Source: Calliopum simillimum (taxonomy: Eukaryota > Arthropoda > Insecta > Diptera > Lauxaniidae). From it: a stretch of 64,000 nt of DNA. Position numbers and translations under genes: made by a program. The notes beneath the pieces are model-generated. The model ran no database searches and was not told the DNA's origin. It was given only the letters and a program-made list of their open reading frames with translations. The stretch is from contig OX638369.1 of assembly GCA_951812925.1 (NCBI GenBank), positions 63,006,228 to 63,070,227 of the forward strand, given 5' to 3'. Positions 11,297-23,985 of the stretch are shown piece by piece. Within the stretch, counting starts at the first letter, position 1. Every line of letters begins with the position of its first letter.

Positions 11297-13139
11297 ATGT
11301 TAAGATTTTTTCGATTTCATGCCTCCATTTTGGATTCGCTGTTTCGTTTATAAAAAAGATGATATCGGATTCAAAATCAGCAACCTCAAAAATCCCCCAG
11401 CCACAATTTTGTCGTGAAATTGTTTTCAGATTTAGAGACAGCGACCCCCAAAACATAAAAGCTGATATTTTTTTTTTTATAAAAAATAGAAATAATATCT
11501 AGACCACTGTGTGCCTTTAGTAAAATTTCGCAAGCAAAATCTGTCTTTGGTGAAAATTTTGTTTTAAACCAGAGCTTCAAACGAATTAATTTAATTAAAA
11601 AACTGTAAAAACATAAACTTTCGTCTAAATCTTAAATTTTTCAAAGCCATAATATTTACGGCAAATAGGATGAAAAGTTAAAGCCTCTGGTAAATCAAAA
11701 AGACCTCAAAAGTTCAGTTTATGGTGTGAGAAAATAATCTCATACTTACGTACACAAACGAACGGAATCATAAAGACACACACACGGATAGAGTGTGCAT
11801 TAAGGATATGGAGCTGCGGCACAAAGGCTATTCTCATATGTGAGGGGAGCTACTTAGCGCGTAATTGAATGTTTAATGTAGTTGTTGCTTTCGTCCTTGT
11901 TATTGATGTTGTTATTGTTGTCACTATTATTAATAACATTAATACGCTTTTCTTGACGCTCGTTTGTCAATTGCAAGCGTCAGTAAATGCGTTTGCACTT
12001 AGCACTGGCGGCGAAACAATGGGCGACAACAAAAGGGAACCTATTGCTTTTTTAGTGAAGGTGTTAAGGTGTGGATGGGTATCAAAAGTATTACTGCCAC
12101 CCATCTGAACTGAAAATAATATTCTACACTGCCACTGGAAAGTTGGCTTAGCAAAGGGATGTTTATCCCTTAACGAAGTGACGCTACTGCGTAGCTGTCA
12201 GACAACAACACGGCCTGCATTACTACACGTGCGAGTGTTTTAAGGCAAACGTACGTATGCATGAAAAGGTGTGAGGTTGTGATGTTGAATGCATTAACTT
12301 TGATTGAAATTTGCATCAATTGCATTTGCAAACTTTATGTGTGTGTGTGTGTGTGTGACTGATAAAGGATAGGCATCTTTAAATAACAGAACCATTAAAA
12401 CTTTGCTTAACTTTAAGTTCTCTGTTTTAACTTTGTCAGTGGACTTAGGCAGCGGCTACATTTCAGGATTCGAATTAAAGTCACGTTGTTATCAGCTTGG
12501 ACGCAGCACTGACTACACAGATTGCAAGAAGGATTATGTTTCTGCATAATGAGCATGGAAAATGCTTGCAGGAGTATCAATTAGAAAAGGATTATATGAC
12601 TACATTATATGGTGTGCCTGACAGGAATTAAAACTTTTATTGAAAGTGCGCAAACACAAGTAAATGCGCGTTTCAAATTTACACGCCCAAGGAATATGGG
12701 AAAATTCCAAACAGACACAAGCAATTTCACGTTATGTAATTTCTCAATTTTATCGCATATCCTTTCGCCATAAGCAACGGAGCACACGTAACCTAAGACT
12801 AATCTTAAGATGACAAAAGACAAAGTGCCATGTACCCATGAGGAAAATTTAACAAAGCTAACTTATGAACATATCTACAGAGATGAAAGTCAACTCATTT
12901 ATTTCCTTATAACGGGATAGAGAATGTTCAATTATTCAAACTCATTCCCAATAAGCCACACTACCAGCGCTTTCAAAAAGTAAGGGAAGAATATGCGCAC
13001 ATTAATCAATAAAAGCAATTAAATAGCCCTAGCAAAACAGAAAGCTGTTTTGAGTATTAGGTAAAATAATACTTTAAGAAAATTGAGGAGAGATTGAGGA
13101 GAAAATTAGGAGTAAAGTAAAATCAGTAAATGTGGAAAG
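11297..13139. other. Mostly unique-looking DNA with a (GT)n tract
   Basis: No transposon end recognised. It holds GTT/ATT-rich simple sequence near 11880-11945 and a GT run at 12339-12357. Base composition is more mixed than elsewhere, so this may be host intron sequence. No supportable exon. Confidence 0.4.
12339..12357. repeat. (GT)n microsatellite
   Basis: An uninterrupted GT dinucleotide run of about nine to ten units. Confidence 0.9.
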
Positions 13140-13142
13140 TAT

Positions 13143-13212
13143 ATTGCCATGCCTGAAAAGGGAATCAAACCCGGCACCTCTGCAAGCTTAGTACACTATT
13201 ACTGGGTCAGAG
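13143..13212 (-). repeat. tRNA-derived sequence (SINE head or tRNA relic)
   Basis: On the minus strand there is a B-box-like GGGTTTGATTCCC preceded at tRNA spacing by an A-box-like TGACCCAGTAATAG. The middle is CTTGCAGAGGTGCCGG. The outer ends can partly pair (GCCTCTG with CAGGC). The anticodon stem is poor, so a working tRNA is unlikely. No clear SINE body or TSD was found. Confidence 0.5.
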
Positions 13213-13214
13213 GC

Positions 13215-14335
13215 ACTTTAATCATGTAAAATTTAAAATTTCATTCCATATTTTTCCCGACGATATGAAAATCGTCACTTTAATGTGCCAAGTCGATGGT
13301 TATCATTATTTCCTGCTTAAGATCGACTTATTAATAGCCGACCATTGTAAATAAAGACAAAGTGTGTTTCAAACTGAAAATATCAGAGGCTTACTTATAC
13401 TTTATACCTGCATATTAGCGTACCAGAATTTTATTCAGCAGTTATCGTGTTGGAAAGTTGTTTGGTTAAAAACAAAGACTGAAATATATGGTTTTCCTAA
13501 CACTCGTATAAAAGATTTTTAGTCCGAATGTCAAGTCGAAACTCAATTTATATCTGGCAATCCCAATGATCACGCTTTATGTTCGGCTTTATTTGAACAA
13601 TTTCAAGCCCAGATTCGGATTCAGCATCAAAAAATACATTAGTATCCGTTTTAGTCAAACTTTTTTTTTGGTTTTAGTACAGAGCCCCGTGCTAAAAAAT
13701 GGGTTTTACGGCCCTAGTTTAAAAAAATGCCGTTTACTTTGAAAAAAGAGCTATATATGTTTCATCCTAGAGTCATTTTACACATTTTCATGAAAAAACA
13801 TTTTGGGTGCAAGCATTTTTTATTTAAAACATGTGTGGAGAGGTGTGTCTAGCCTTAAAAAATTTCAAAAATTCATTATCCAAAATATTTATTTTGCGAT
13901 AGTGACAAGCGCAATGAACTGAAAATGTATTACACTGCCCCCAAGTCTGCTTGCTAGTAAATGAATGAACTCTATTGATTTCCACTGGGGCAGTAAAATC
14001 AACGTCTGACGTGCATTGTATGGATGCATCGTCTGTACGATATAAGACACAAAAAATCTGTGCAACCAATTTTTGTAATACATTTATTTCACTTACACTC
14101 CGACATACGCGTATGTATTTGAGTAAAACGCATACATATTGCACAAGCCAAACACACATTTATTTAAAAACGGAAGTGAAGATAAGGAAAACGGATGTAA
14201 AAAAAGTGAAATAAAAGAAAAATTACAAATAATTTAACGATGGCACATACTGTGTAAGCAAAAATAAGAATTTTTTCCGTAGATTCTCCGCTAGCTTACG
14301 AGCAAAGTTCATATGAGAGGTCTAAAGCAAGCGAG
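13215..14335. other. AT-rich stretch, nothing recognised
   Basis: Several chance frames on both strands (for example 13824-14214) overlap each other and show no domain. No transposon ends were identified. Confidence 0.4.
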
Positions 14336-14521
14336 GTCAAGCTGCGCAAGTGGAGATGGATTGGTCATTCACTCCGGCAACCGAACAGCGAAGTCTGTCG
14401 CCAGGCTCTTGAGTGGAATTCACAAGGCAGTAGAGGACGTAGTAGACCAAGACCCAACTGGAAGAGGTCGCTGGAAAAGGAAATCCAAGAATTGGGAAAA
14501 TCGTCGCAAGAGCTAAAAGTC
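14336..14521 (+). pseudogene. LINE reverse-transcriptase C-terminal fragment
   Basis: The frame starting GTC at 14336 reads VKLRKWRWIGHSLRQ, then a segment with VCRQALEWNSQG, RGRSRPRPNWKRSLEKEI and ELGKSSQEL. This WRWIGHxLR...CRQALxWN...GRxRPxxxWxR pattern is the common tail of non-LTR retrotransposon RT proteins in animals (RTE-like and related). Only about 60 codons survive, so it is a 5'-truncated or decayed copy. The clade is an inference. Confidence 0.7.
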
Positions 14522-14579
14522 ACTAGTACTAATAATAAAATGAGCTGCAGGTTAACTTGAAGAATCAGTATAGAAATGT

Positions 14580-15234
14580 AGTGATGAGCAAACCAAGACC
14601 AAGACCATAGCAGTCTTGGTCTTGTTCTTGCACATTGAGTCTTGGTCTTGGTTTTGGTTTTGATATTGAGTCTTGGTCTCGGCCTTAGTCTTGGTCTTGA
14701 AAAAATTTCGAAGGATTATTGAGCATTCAAAATTTTGGAACCTTATTTTTCCAAAGCATCCTCGAAAGGGGTGTGAAACACCTGCGTGGATTAGCTATAA
14801 ATTACCAAGGCTGAAAAGACTAATTTTGCTCATCACTATAGAAATGTATCAAAGGCAATAGTTAATCGATATTACATGTTTAAGGATATCAGAACAATTT
14901 TCAAAAATAGCGTGGAGTATCAAGAGGAGCTATAGCGGATACGTTACAGGATTCTTCAATAAACATCACAGAGTTAGATAGTGCTCCTCTAGTTTATAGT
15001 GATGAGGAAAATATGTCAAGTCAATGCGAAATTTGGCAACTTAAAAACCAAACTTCTTTGTAAAAATAGGTTTGGAGATTTTGAATTCTCAACAATCTTT
15101 AGAAATTTTTTCAAACCCGAGACCAAGTCTTAATGCCCAAGACTAAGTTCAAGACTCAATATCATAACCTAGACCAAGACTTAATATTCAAGATGAAGGC
15201 CAAGACTGCTATGGTCTTGGTGTGCTCCTCACCA
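14580..15234. mobile_element. CAAGAC-rich TIR element, full-length-like copy
   Basis: The left end TGATGAGCAAACCAAGACC, followed by ATAGCAGTCTTGG, is mirrored near 15190-15234 (CCAAGACTGCTATGGTCTTG, then GCTCCTCACCA). Both ends continue into imperfect CAAGAC/GTCTTG hexamer repeats. Related copies lie at 23986-24280, 35160-35455 and 63645-63855. No protein is encoded. Confidence 0.7.
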
Positions 15235-15951
15235 ATAATTTAAAATGAGTTAGGCAAGGTGAGTGATTCTGAGGCTTAGACCTAGAATATTGGTATATAA
15301 CTTTCGCTTAAGTCATACAAAAGTATCTTATATTCAGTTCAAAGCTTAATTAATGTCATTCAAATTAAACTAAATCAACAAATAGTGAAAACAAAGTTTC
15401 TTTGAAATGGAACTTTTACATGGCAAATGCGTATACAGTTTAATCTGTAGGAATCATACCCTTTGAGCATGCCTCAAAATATCTTCCACATGGTACATAT
15501 ACAGTCCCAAGAACAAACAAAGATAAATAAATGTTCGAGTATGTAAATAAGATATATAAAACACTTTATCCTCAGCAATTTTTTAAAATAACACTAACGC
15601 GGCATAAACCAAACAAGTTAAAAGACAAAACAAAAATCGCAACGACTTGACGTTTCTCCTTTTGCTTGTTTCAATGCATAATATCCTTTGGTATCGCCGC
15701 AGGAGCAAGGGAAAAAGAAAAGATGCAACCAAAAAAATAAAAATATAAAAAAATGATGTTGCTGCAATACATATTTTGGCTTAGTTAATATGCGATATTA
15801 CTTATACATACATAATAAAGGCATATATTCTTAGTTAACATTACAACATTATTTAACATGTAGTCGTGCAAAGCAAAGCTTTTACACTTCTGGGATTGTT
15901 AAAAAATTTACTTATCATGAAAATACTACTCTAAGAAGTGATCAAATGGTA
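15235..15951. other. AT-rich stretch, nothing recognised
   Basis: No supported gene or repeat boundary. Contains A-rich runs near 15715-15765. Confidence 0.4.
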
Positions 15952-16927
15952 CATATGTGCGAGGTTCTGAATTTTTTAGCTCCCCATTCATTTCCTGAAA
16001 TAAATGGTCAAAAAAATAGTTAGGAATCGGTAGTGGAAAAAACCCAGCCGGTTTTCAATCAATGGTCGAAAAATTGACTAAAAAAAGGCAATTCGCTTTC
16101 ACTGCCCGATACTTCGGAACTATTGATTTTTACGTAATGTTTCCAAGCCAACTTTTGTAGAGAATGACTAGGTGAACATTATTTTCTTATAAAGTTTTGG
16201 TCCAAAAATAAAATTTTTTGCTGTTTCGGTACAAAAATTTCAATTTTTTAAGAAAATGTTCATGACTTTTTGTCTATAAATTAGTTTTTTATAATTTTCA
16301 AAATGCGGAATATTTGTTCTGGAATTCTTTTGTTGTAGGAAATTAAATGTTGATTAAATTAAATAAAAAATTATTATTAGTTTTTAAGGAATGGAGCCAG
16401 TTTCAAAGTTAAAAAAAATTTATTTTTTTCTTCTTAATTTTTAATTTGATAAGAAACCATTTTAGTAGTTATATTTTCTTAACTAATTTGGATCACTGAA
16501 CACGAAAATAGCATTTATTTTTATTTTAGTGCGGTTTTGGGCTGTTCTAGCAGAGATAATCGAAAATTTCGAATTTCGTGCACGCAGCCCAAACCAATTT
16601 ATAGAAAAAAAAAAATTTTCTTAAAAATTTAAGTTTTTGTACCGAAACAGCAACAAATTTAATTTTTGGACCATAACTTCTTAAGAAAATAGTATTAACC
16701 TAGTCAATTTCTACAAAAGTTATCTTTAGAAACATTACGAGAAAATCAATAGTTTCGAAGTAACGGGCAGTCAAAGCGACTTGCCTATTTTAGTCAATTT
16801 TTCGGCCTTTGATCGAAAACCGGCTGGGTTTTTCCACTGCTGATTCGTAATTTTTTTTTTAAATCTTATTTTTTTGACCACTACTTTCAGGAAGTGGACG
16901 GGGAGCAAACGAAAATTCGCACATATT
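15952..16927. mobile_element. Foldback/TIR element, arms about 300 bp
   Basis: The left arm (15952 to about 16265) mirrors the right arm (about 16618-16927). Shared blocks are AACCCAGCCGGTTTTC, GTCGAAAAATTGACTAAA and GCTGTTTCGGTACAAAAA. The ends read ATATGTGCGA outward. The loop (16270-16615) is AT-rich and non-coding. Confidence 0.82.
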
Positions 16928-17264
16928 AGCGCTCTACTGTACATTATTTACATATAATTGAGTTTTTCTTCTATTCATGACTTGGTACTATTTTGGTACT
17001 TTTTTTTGCAGGTTTTGATACTTTTTCAAATTTGCCCATGCCACGCCGCTTATGCCGCGGATAAACAGTGAGCGTAAGATTTTCTCTCTCATTGGTTCAA
17101 TTGATCATGATATTTTCTGTATGCACTGCACAAAAATTTTGATGTTAATTGGGAAATTTTTTTAATGACGTAGGAAGAACAGCTTTTTACTTAATTTTAA
17201 GCTTAAATTTGATATGTACATATGTATATCCAAATAATAAGGAACATAAACTATGCACAAATAC

Positions 17265-17987
17265 ATATGGGCATATCCGAAAGTAATCTCCTCTTATATG
17301 ACCCAGGTTTTAAGAACATTTTTTTTTTCATGTTCACTAACCAAATGTGGTGGAATATATTCCTAAACGTATAAAATGAATTTCCCGATAGGTGAACCAA
17401 AAAACTTCGACCCGAGAGGGTGTCAGGAATTCGTTTTATCTAAAAACTTTGGGAAAATCGAAATTTCCGATAACATACGGGAGAGCACAAACTTCAGAAG
17501 AAGTAGATATATTACGGGGCTCTTTTCCAAATATTCTGGAGTAAAATTCAGAAAAATCGTAAGTGGGAAGTGGCGACAAAATGGCTTAAAATGTCTAATT
17601 CGCTTATTACGGCCACATAACAGGTCCTAAAATTCTGAAAAAAATCTAGCAAATTTCTTGATGGAAAGTAAATTTATTTTATTTGTGATATTTTTTAATT
17701 TAAGCGCCCCCTGCCGAGCAAAAATGAAAAACGAAAAATTTGGGGTAAAAAAAGCGATTTTTGGCGATAACACCATAGCGATACATAATGCAAGATATTT
17801 GGAAAGAAGCCCCGTAATATATCTTCTACTTCTGATATATGTTCTCTACCGTATATTATCGGAAATCTCGATTTTCACAAAATTTTCAGATAAAACGACC
17901 TCTACATTTGGTTATTGAACATGGAAAAAAAAATGTTCTTAAAACCTGGGTCATATAAGAGGAGATTATTTTCGGATATGCCCATAT
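17265..17987. mobile_element. TIR element, about 720 bp, arms about 270 bp
   Basis: The ends ATATGGGCATATCCGAAA continue into CTCCTCTTATATGACCCAGG and GAACATTTTT on both sides. The inner arms mirror again (ATCGAAATTTCCGATAA; ATATATTACGGGGCTCTT). Frames at 17376 and 17658 are arm sequence, not genes. Confidence 0.85.
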
Positions 17988-18909
17988 ATTCAACACAGCG
18001 CAACAAGTGTAAGCGAAAACATAACATGCATTCCGTATCCGGTAACAGAATTTCTCTATCAGGGTTGAATTTTCAGATTTTCCAGTCTAAAAGTGGAAAA
18101 ATACAGTTTTTAATGTTATTTGTGAAGTTACACGTATATAACGAATCAGAGTATTCTACAATGAAACTTGATACCAGAGTTGAAAGAATCGATATATTTT
18201 TTTCTTCTCTAAATTCCATTGAGAAAACTAAAAGACAAGTTTAAGTAAATAGATTATTTTTTCTGGAAAGGAATCATAGAAAAGAATAAAAAAATTCTGA
18301 TTTCAAAAGAAATTATCTTTCTTACAACTCTGATAAAGACACCAGCACATATGATGCAGAGATCACACCCACAGAAGCCGGAGCATCCATGATTGTAAGT
18401 ATGTTCTTGTACAGTTGTTGCGGATGCATCATTTTGTTAGGCGGAAAAGGAAAATGCAATTGAGGAAATCGCGTTCGTATGAACAGGAAGTGTTTTTGCG
18501 GCATAAAACATCAAATGTTGCATAGTTTTGAGCGCTGTGGCAAAAATGAGAAAGGTAAAATAAAGATGACTATTTTATGTTTTGCAGAGTCAGTTTCTAG
18601 TTTCTTGCGTTAATCCAAATTCAAACGGGCTCAAAAGAAATATTTATTAAAATCTTAAGCAAAATTTTCAACGTACACCTCCCACACCTTCAGATACTTA
18701 TATTCGTTGATGAATGAAAATGACCCAGATGGTCTCGTTTTGAAGTGGAACATCATATCATGTACGTTTTTAAAGAAATTGAGGGCATTGTAATTAAAAC
18801 ATATAAAACAATACCTTCCATTACTTTTTGTCCGTATTGCATATTAAGTACATGTGTACAGATAATGGCGCATATGTATAAACTCATAAAAAAGAGTACA
18901 TACATACAC
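17988..18909. other. Stretch without a recognised feature
   Basis: Mixed AT-rich sequence. Chance frames at 17915-18244 and 18745-19119 show no domain. No repeat ends seen. Confidence 0.4.
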
Positions 18910-20183
18910 TGCACTATAGGTCAAAAGGCACACAAAAATCAATTTTTACAAGTGTTGCTATTTTTGTTGATGATTTTTGCAGTGAGACAGAGGATACTTC
19001 AAGTCAAAAAAAAAATGTTTTTGGTTTTGGGGAAAATTAATTTACCATCAAAGTTGATGCATTTGCATTTTACTGAGATAATGCAAAAAAGTCGTGATTT
19101 TAACTCTTTTTTCAATTAATAAAAAGTAATTACAATAATTTGTTTTTTTTCTAAAATAAAAAAGGATACAATTGCTGATGCTATGTATAATGCAATGTAG
19201 ATCAAAATATTAAAATATGTTTTGGTTTTCTGTGAAAAAATCTTAAACTCAAATGAGACCCCAGACTCTTAAAATTTTTTTTTAAAATTTCGAACATCGT
19301 GTAAGCTTTTAAAATTTTATTGAGATTTGTTAGTCTTAAGAAACCCGAAACTAGGTAGATGTTGCTTTTGTTATTTTCAAATGTAGACGCCCGATTCTGG
19401 CCGATTTTTTTTTAAAGAGTTTTTTTGTCAGGTAACTTTTCTTCCGCAATCCCGGTTTATTCGAAGTCTGGTTACAAAAGAAAAAGAAGAAGCTGTTTTT
19501 CATTATCTTATTAGAAAATACTGGAGATACTAGTACTAGTCCAAGCAACTTGGGTAAAGGTGACTAGAGATATTTGAGATTAATACACGAAAAATTAGTA
19601 CGTTTGTTACTTTTGAGGTTAGTTGTAGACAGCACAACATTTTTTTTTTTTTTGCTTTTTTTCATTACTGAGTACCTCTTTTTACCAAGCTATACAATAC
19701 TTCAAAAGTCATTGCAAATTTAAGATGATGTCTTGAAATCCAAGGTCGTGTCGTTTTACCCGTTTATGGGATTTCAAGATGTCATCTTTAATCGGCCATA
19801 GCTTTTAAAGGAAGTATCGTATGACATCATGAAAATTTTGTGCTGTTTGCATCTAACCTCAAAAATAGCAAAAATAGCCATTTTTCATGAGTTTGACCAC
19901 AAATATTTCCAAATCCTGATGTGATGGGTCAATTTTGACCTCGGATTATGATTTTACGCATGAAGAAATTTTGGAAATGCTTGAAAACAAAACCTTGCTA
20001 GTATTAATTTAGAAAATTTATTACGTACCATTTTTGACCCGATAGTACAAGGGTTAAGATATTTTTCAGAATTGTTCTTTTAGTCTAGAGTTAACATAAA
20101 AAATGCATTTGCAGCTGCTCACCATGATAATATGGACGTTATAGATTTTGGCCAGAAAAATGTGCTTTTTGACCTATAGTGCA
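18910..20183. mobile_element. TIR element, TGCACTATAGGTCAAAA family, copy 1
   Basis: About 1.27 kb. The left end TGCACTATAGGTCAAAA is mirrored by TTTTTGACCTATAGTGCA at the right. The right subterminal part, GATTTTGGCCAGAAAAATGT, is better preserved than the left. The interior (19720-20120) matches the copy at 25160-25935 in reverse, including ATGGGATTTCAAGATGTCAT and GCAGACTGCAT-like segments. It is non-coding. Confidence 0.75.
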
Positions 20184-20454
20184 TTGGCCAGCCAAACACA
20201 CACGCTATTTGGTAGATTTATCAAAATGTCAGTTTGACATTTGAGCGAAGTGCACGCTGGTGCAGCTCATCAAAAATACAACAATGTTGTGCTTTTGCTA
20301 ACTAGAATGCAGCAGTAACAACAACAATACCAACATCATAAATGCATATATCCAACCAAAATCAGGATATAAACGACCGCAACAATGCAAAATGCTCCCG
20401 AATAACCCAATTCCCACACCACGCTCTTTTTACCCGAATATTAAAAAAACTCAC

Positions 20455-20601
20455 CTTCAATTTGTTTACCCGCCGCTGCAGCAGCTGCGGTACTCAAAGC
20501 AACACTGGCCAGTGGCGATGCAGACAGGGCGGCGCTACCAAATTGCGGTAAGCCAGCGGCCGTTGACATGTAAGCTGACGCTAATGGATTAGGATCGGAC
20601 C
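20455..20601 (-). CDS. Internal exon, CELF/Bruno-like RNA-binding protein (linker before RRM3)
   Basis: A 147-bp exon on the minus strand. Its acceptor has a long pyrimidine tract (ctttctctcgccttctcatc) ending TTTCCTGTAG, and its donor reads GAAG|GTGAGT. Only one frame is open, entering with two bases of a codon and leaving with one. It encodes 48 residues: SDPNPLASAYMSTAAG, LPQFGSAALSASPLASVAL, then STAAAAAAGKQIE. CELF/Bruno proteins bind GU-rich RNA through RRM1, RRM2 and RRM3 and act in splicing and translational control. A low-complexity Ala-rich linker ending GKQ-E just before the G-P-E-G start of RRM3 is my recollection of fly bruno-3. The gene would run right to left, with neighbouring exons outside the window, which fits the very long introns known for that gene. 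The exon itself is well supported by splice sites, by composition richer in GC than its surroundings and by the single open frame. The family name is less sure, because Ala-rich linkers are common. Confidence 0.68.
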
Positions 20602-21058
20602 CTACAGGAAATGATGAGAAGGCGAGAGAAAGAGATAAATTGTAAAGTAAAGCATTTTATATAAAATTTAATTTTATTTTGAAATGAAAATGTTATTAAA
20701 TGTGAAATATTTAAGTTAATTAATTAGCGGTGCACACAGGCAATTAATCACAAACACACACACACACATACATAGGTACACGTACACAGTTTGTTGGCAG
20801 CATGTCAGTTTCAAATGATGCTACCTACATATTTATTCATAAAAAAAAAATTCTTTTACATTACGTTTTTGCAATTAAACAAATGTTTAAATTACACGTA
20901 CTACATCCAAAATTATGACATTTGATGTTATGAACAGATGTTGGGTATCTAATGGATGATATCAAACGAAGGAGGTAAAAGAAATGTACACAACCCACAA
21001 GCGATTTTCATGTTTTATTTCTAATTAAAATTTTGAAACGAATTAATTATCCGTAGGA
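20602..21058. other. Intron upstream of the CELF-like exon (minus sense), with (CA)n
   Basis: The first about 35 bases are the pyrimidine tract of the acceptor (minus strand). A CA run lies near 20753-20770. Nothing else recognised. Confidence 0.5.
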
Positions 21059-21783
21059 ACATATCGATACCTTAGAGCGCTATAGTCCTATCTCCATTTT
21101 TCCAATTGTTGGGAAATGCAAAAAGAAGATTTCAAACAGTGGTTATTTAAGATTGGCTGCTATTTTGATATAACGATATATGCAATATTTTTACCCATGG
21201 TATATTTTAACATAATTTAATGTTTTTAACCAATTTTATTAACTTCAAATGAAATCCCAGCCAATTTATAGTATGTCATTACTTTTGCTCTTATATAGAA
21301 TTCCACTAATATTAAAAAAAACGACGTATTTAGTACATTTTTTGAATTTTTTCCACTAAAATGTCGCAAAAAGTAATGAAACGCGTGGAAAACACGAAAA
21401 AACGATTTTTTTTTTTTTTTTTTTATTTTTTGAATTTTCGGTTCCGACAAACAAGTGTGGAGCCTTGGGTGTAACCAAATTTGTTCACTTAAATGTCGCA
21501 AAAAGTCATGAAACGCGAAGAAAACGTGAAAAAACGAAGAATTTTTTTAAAAATTTGACTTATATGAATATTCAGTGGAGATAGGACAGTAGCGCTCTTG
21601 AAAAAATTACAGTTTGGAGATAGGATTTTTTTTAATTTACGAATATTTTGGTGTTTTAGTGGTATTTTGACATCACACAGTTTTCCAAACGGTAAAAAAG
21701 CCCACAATGTTGCCATAACTGCAAAAATCTCAAAATCGCAAAAAGTGGAGATAGGACTATAGCGTTCTAAGGTATCGATATGT
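21059..21783. mobile_element. TIR element, ACATATCGATACC family, full copy
   Basis: 725 bp. The TIR is about 38 bp: ACATATCGATACCTTAGARC, then GCTATAGTCCTATCTCCA. Extra copies of GTGGAGATAGGA occur inside the right half (21573, 21614). The interior contains a duplicated block with CGCAAAAAGTMATGAAACGCG (21364, 21489). A truncated relative is at 4549. It is non-coding. Confidence 0.85.
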
Positions 21784-22165
21784 AGATATATTTATATTTG
21801 AATTAACGTATTTTTAACACCAAGTCCTGAAAGCGAGTTAACAAACAAATAACATTAAAGCATAGGATGAAGTTGATTTAAATGATATTTATGTGTCTCG
21901 ATATACTATTCCGATGCGAATCAAGAGAATCAAAAGCTGCTTTCAACGCTGTGCTCACTGCATATATTTTCAAACACAGCATGTCATTGCAGGGATGCAC
22001 TTCTTCGGAAGCACATGAAATACGCTTCCGTTGAGGAAAACAGAGATGTTTTTCTCTAACTTTTGAGAGATTTTTGAGCTTTTAACAAGAGTTTAAAAAT
22101 ATTGTAAGAATCAAAAATGTGCTTCTATTGCGATGTGCTGAGAAGGAGCTTTATTTCTTCCCCAG
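21784..22165. other. Stretch without a recognised feature
   Basis: No supported gene or repeat. Confidence 0.4.
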
Positions 22166-23377
22166 ATGAAAATTTTTTGTCTCCGATTTCACTCAAATTT
22201 GGCAATATGGTACATGGCAAGAACAAAATACCGGAAGGTTTTGGTCCTAGTACCATTTGTTGTTAAAATACAGGGTGTTGAAGTTGGCGTTTTTAGTCAT
22301 TTTCATGAAAAGGGTGTTTTTTCAAAAATTTATAGCTAACACTAAAGTTTTTAAATTGATATATAAAAGTAACTGGCCCCATAATTTTTAAGTATTCTTT
22401 TTATAAAAAAGTATTACTTGGTGAGAAAATTTTTTTTTCACCAAAATTTTTTAAACTTAAAAATACCTAAGAATTTTTTTTAAAAAAACCTCCCTTAAAT
22501 TTTTTTTAAAGTACTTTAAATTATATCATAATTTGTAAGCTTTAAAATGATGTATGACTCAAGATGGGATTCGGTCGCTAGATGAAAGTTTTTGGCTTTT
22601 GAACGCCCGCGGCAGGCAAACTTTTCATTTACTCAAGAGGAAGGCATCTTACGAAAAAAGTGTGATAGGCATGAAATACTTAGAATCGCTCAAGAAATAC
22701 GTGTGAATTTTTTTCAACAATTTTTTGCTGAATAATTTTTGAAAAATTTTTTTGTTTTAATTTTTTTCAAAAAATTTTATTTCAAACAAAAACAAATTTT
22801 TTTTAACTTTCCAAAAAATATCCAAAAATTTCACACGTGTTTCTTGAACGGTTCTAAGCGTTTAACGCCTAGTACACTTTTTTCGTAAGATGCCTTCCTC
22901 TTGAGTAAACAAAATGTTTTGCCTGCCGCGAGTGTTGAAAATCCAAAAACTCTCATCTATCGCCCAAATCCCATCTTGAGTCATATATCATTTTAAAACT
23001 TATAAATTATGCTTTAACTTAAAGTTCTTTTAAAAAAATTTAAGGATGGTTTTTTTAAAAAAAAAAATCAAAAGTATTTTTAAGTGTAAACAATTTTGTT
23101 AAAAAATTTTTTTCACCTAGTAATATTTTTTATAAAAAGAACACTTAAAAATGAATGGGACCAGATACTTTTATATATCAATTTAAAAACTTTAGTGTAA
23201 GCTATAAATTTTTGAAAAAACATCCTTTTCATGAAAATGAATAACACGCCAACTTCAACTCCCTGTATTTTAACAACAAATGGTACAAGGACCAAATCCT
23301 TTTGGAATATTGTTTTTGCACACTGGAACTACCATATTGCCAAATTTGAGCGAAATAGGAAACAAAAAAATTTTCAT
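22166..23377. mobile_element. 1.2-kb near-continuous palindrome (foldback element)
   Basis: The left arm (22166 to about 22740) and right arm (about 22795-23377) are reverse complements almost to the centre, leaving a loop of only tens of bases. Shared blocks are CAAATTTGGCAATATGGTA, TGTTGTTAAAATACAGGGWG, TTTCATGAAAAGGRTGTTTT and CATCTTACGAAAAAAGTG. The ends read ATGAAAATTTTTT. No protein is encoded; frames occur only because the arms are long. Confidence 0.9.
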
Positions 23378-23985
23378 ACTAGTACATATGTGTAAGGCCG
23401 GGTTAATTTGTTCGTGAGCCAAAATGTTTTTATAACTTCAAAGTAGTTTAACTTAGACCGAAGCCATTTTCATCAATTTAGGACTTCTGTATCATTGCAC
23501 TATAACAGCAAACCTATGTCATGTCTGAAAAACGTCAGAAAGTATTGAGCTATACCAATTAAAAGCCATATTTGACCTTTTTTAGATACAAAATTAGATC
23601 AACACGAAATTTTGGCCGATTTTGTATAACCGCCGAAATAATATTTCAAAAATAAAATAGCATACTCTCAGTGAATACTATAAGAGGGTAGCGTGTTACA
23701 ACATTTTTACTATTTTTGCAAAAAAAAATTTTTTTTTTATTATCATTTTTTTTGAAATCTTAAGTATTCTTTTCAACAACACTGAAAATTTGATTAAAAT
23801 CGGATAAAAAGCCGAGGAGCTATGAATATGAAATTTCAAATATGTGAGTATCCAATAGTTGGGTCGTACTTTCTATGGCCGTTATCTTGGAAATTTTCGG
23901 AATTTCGGAAAATCAATTTATTATAGTTATATGTGTGTCAAATACTAACTTTTCAATAAATTTCAAAAAAATCAACTCAACTTGA
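23378..23985. other. Stretch without a recognised feature
   Basis: AT-rich, with no supported gene or repeat end. Confidence 0.4.

Noticed and set aside
13975..14214. 79-codon plus-strand frame rich in Thr/Ser
   Set aside because: It overlaps two minus-strand frames of similar length and has no domain; a chance frame.
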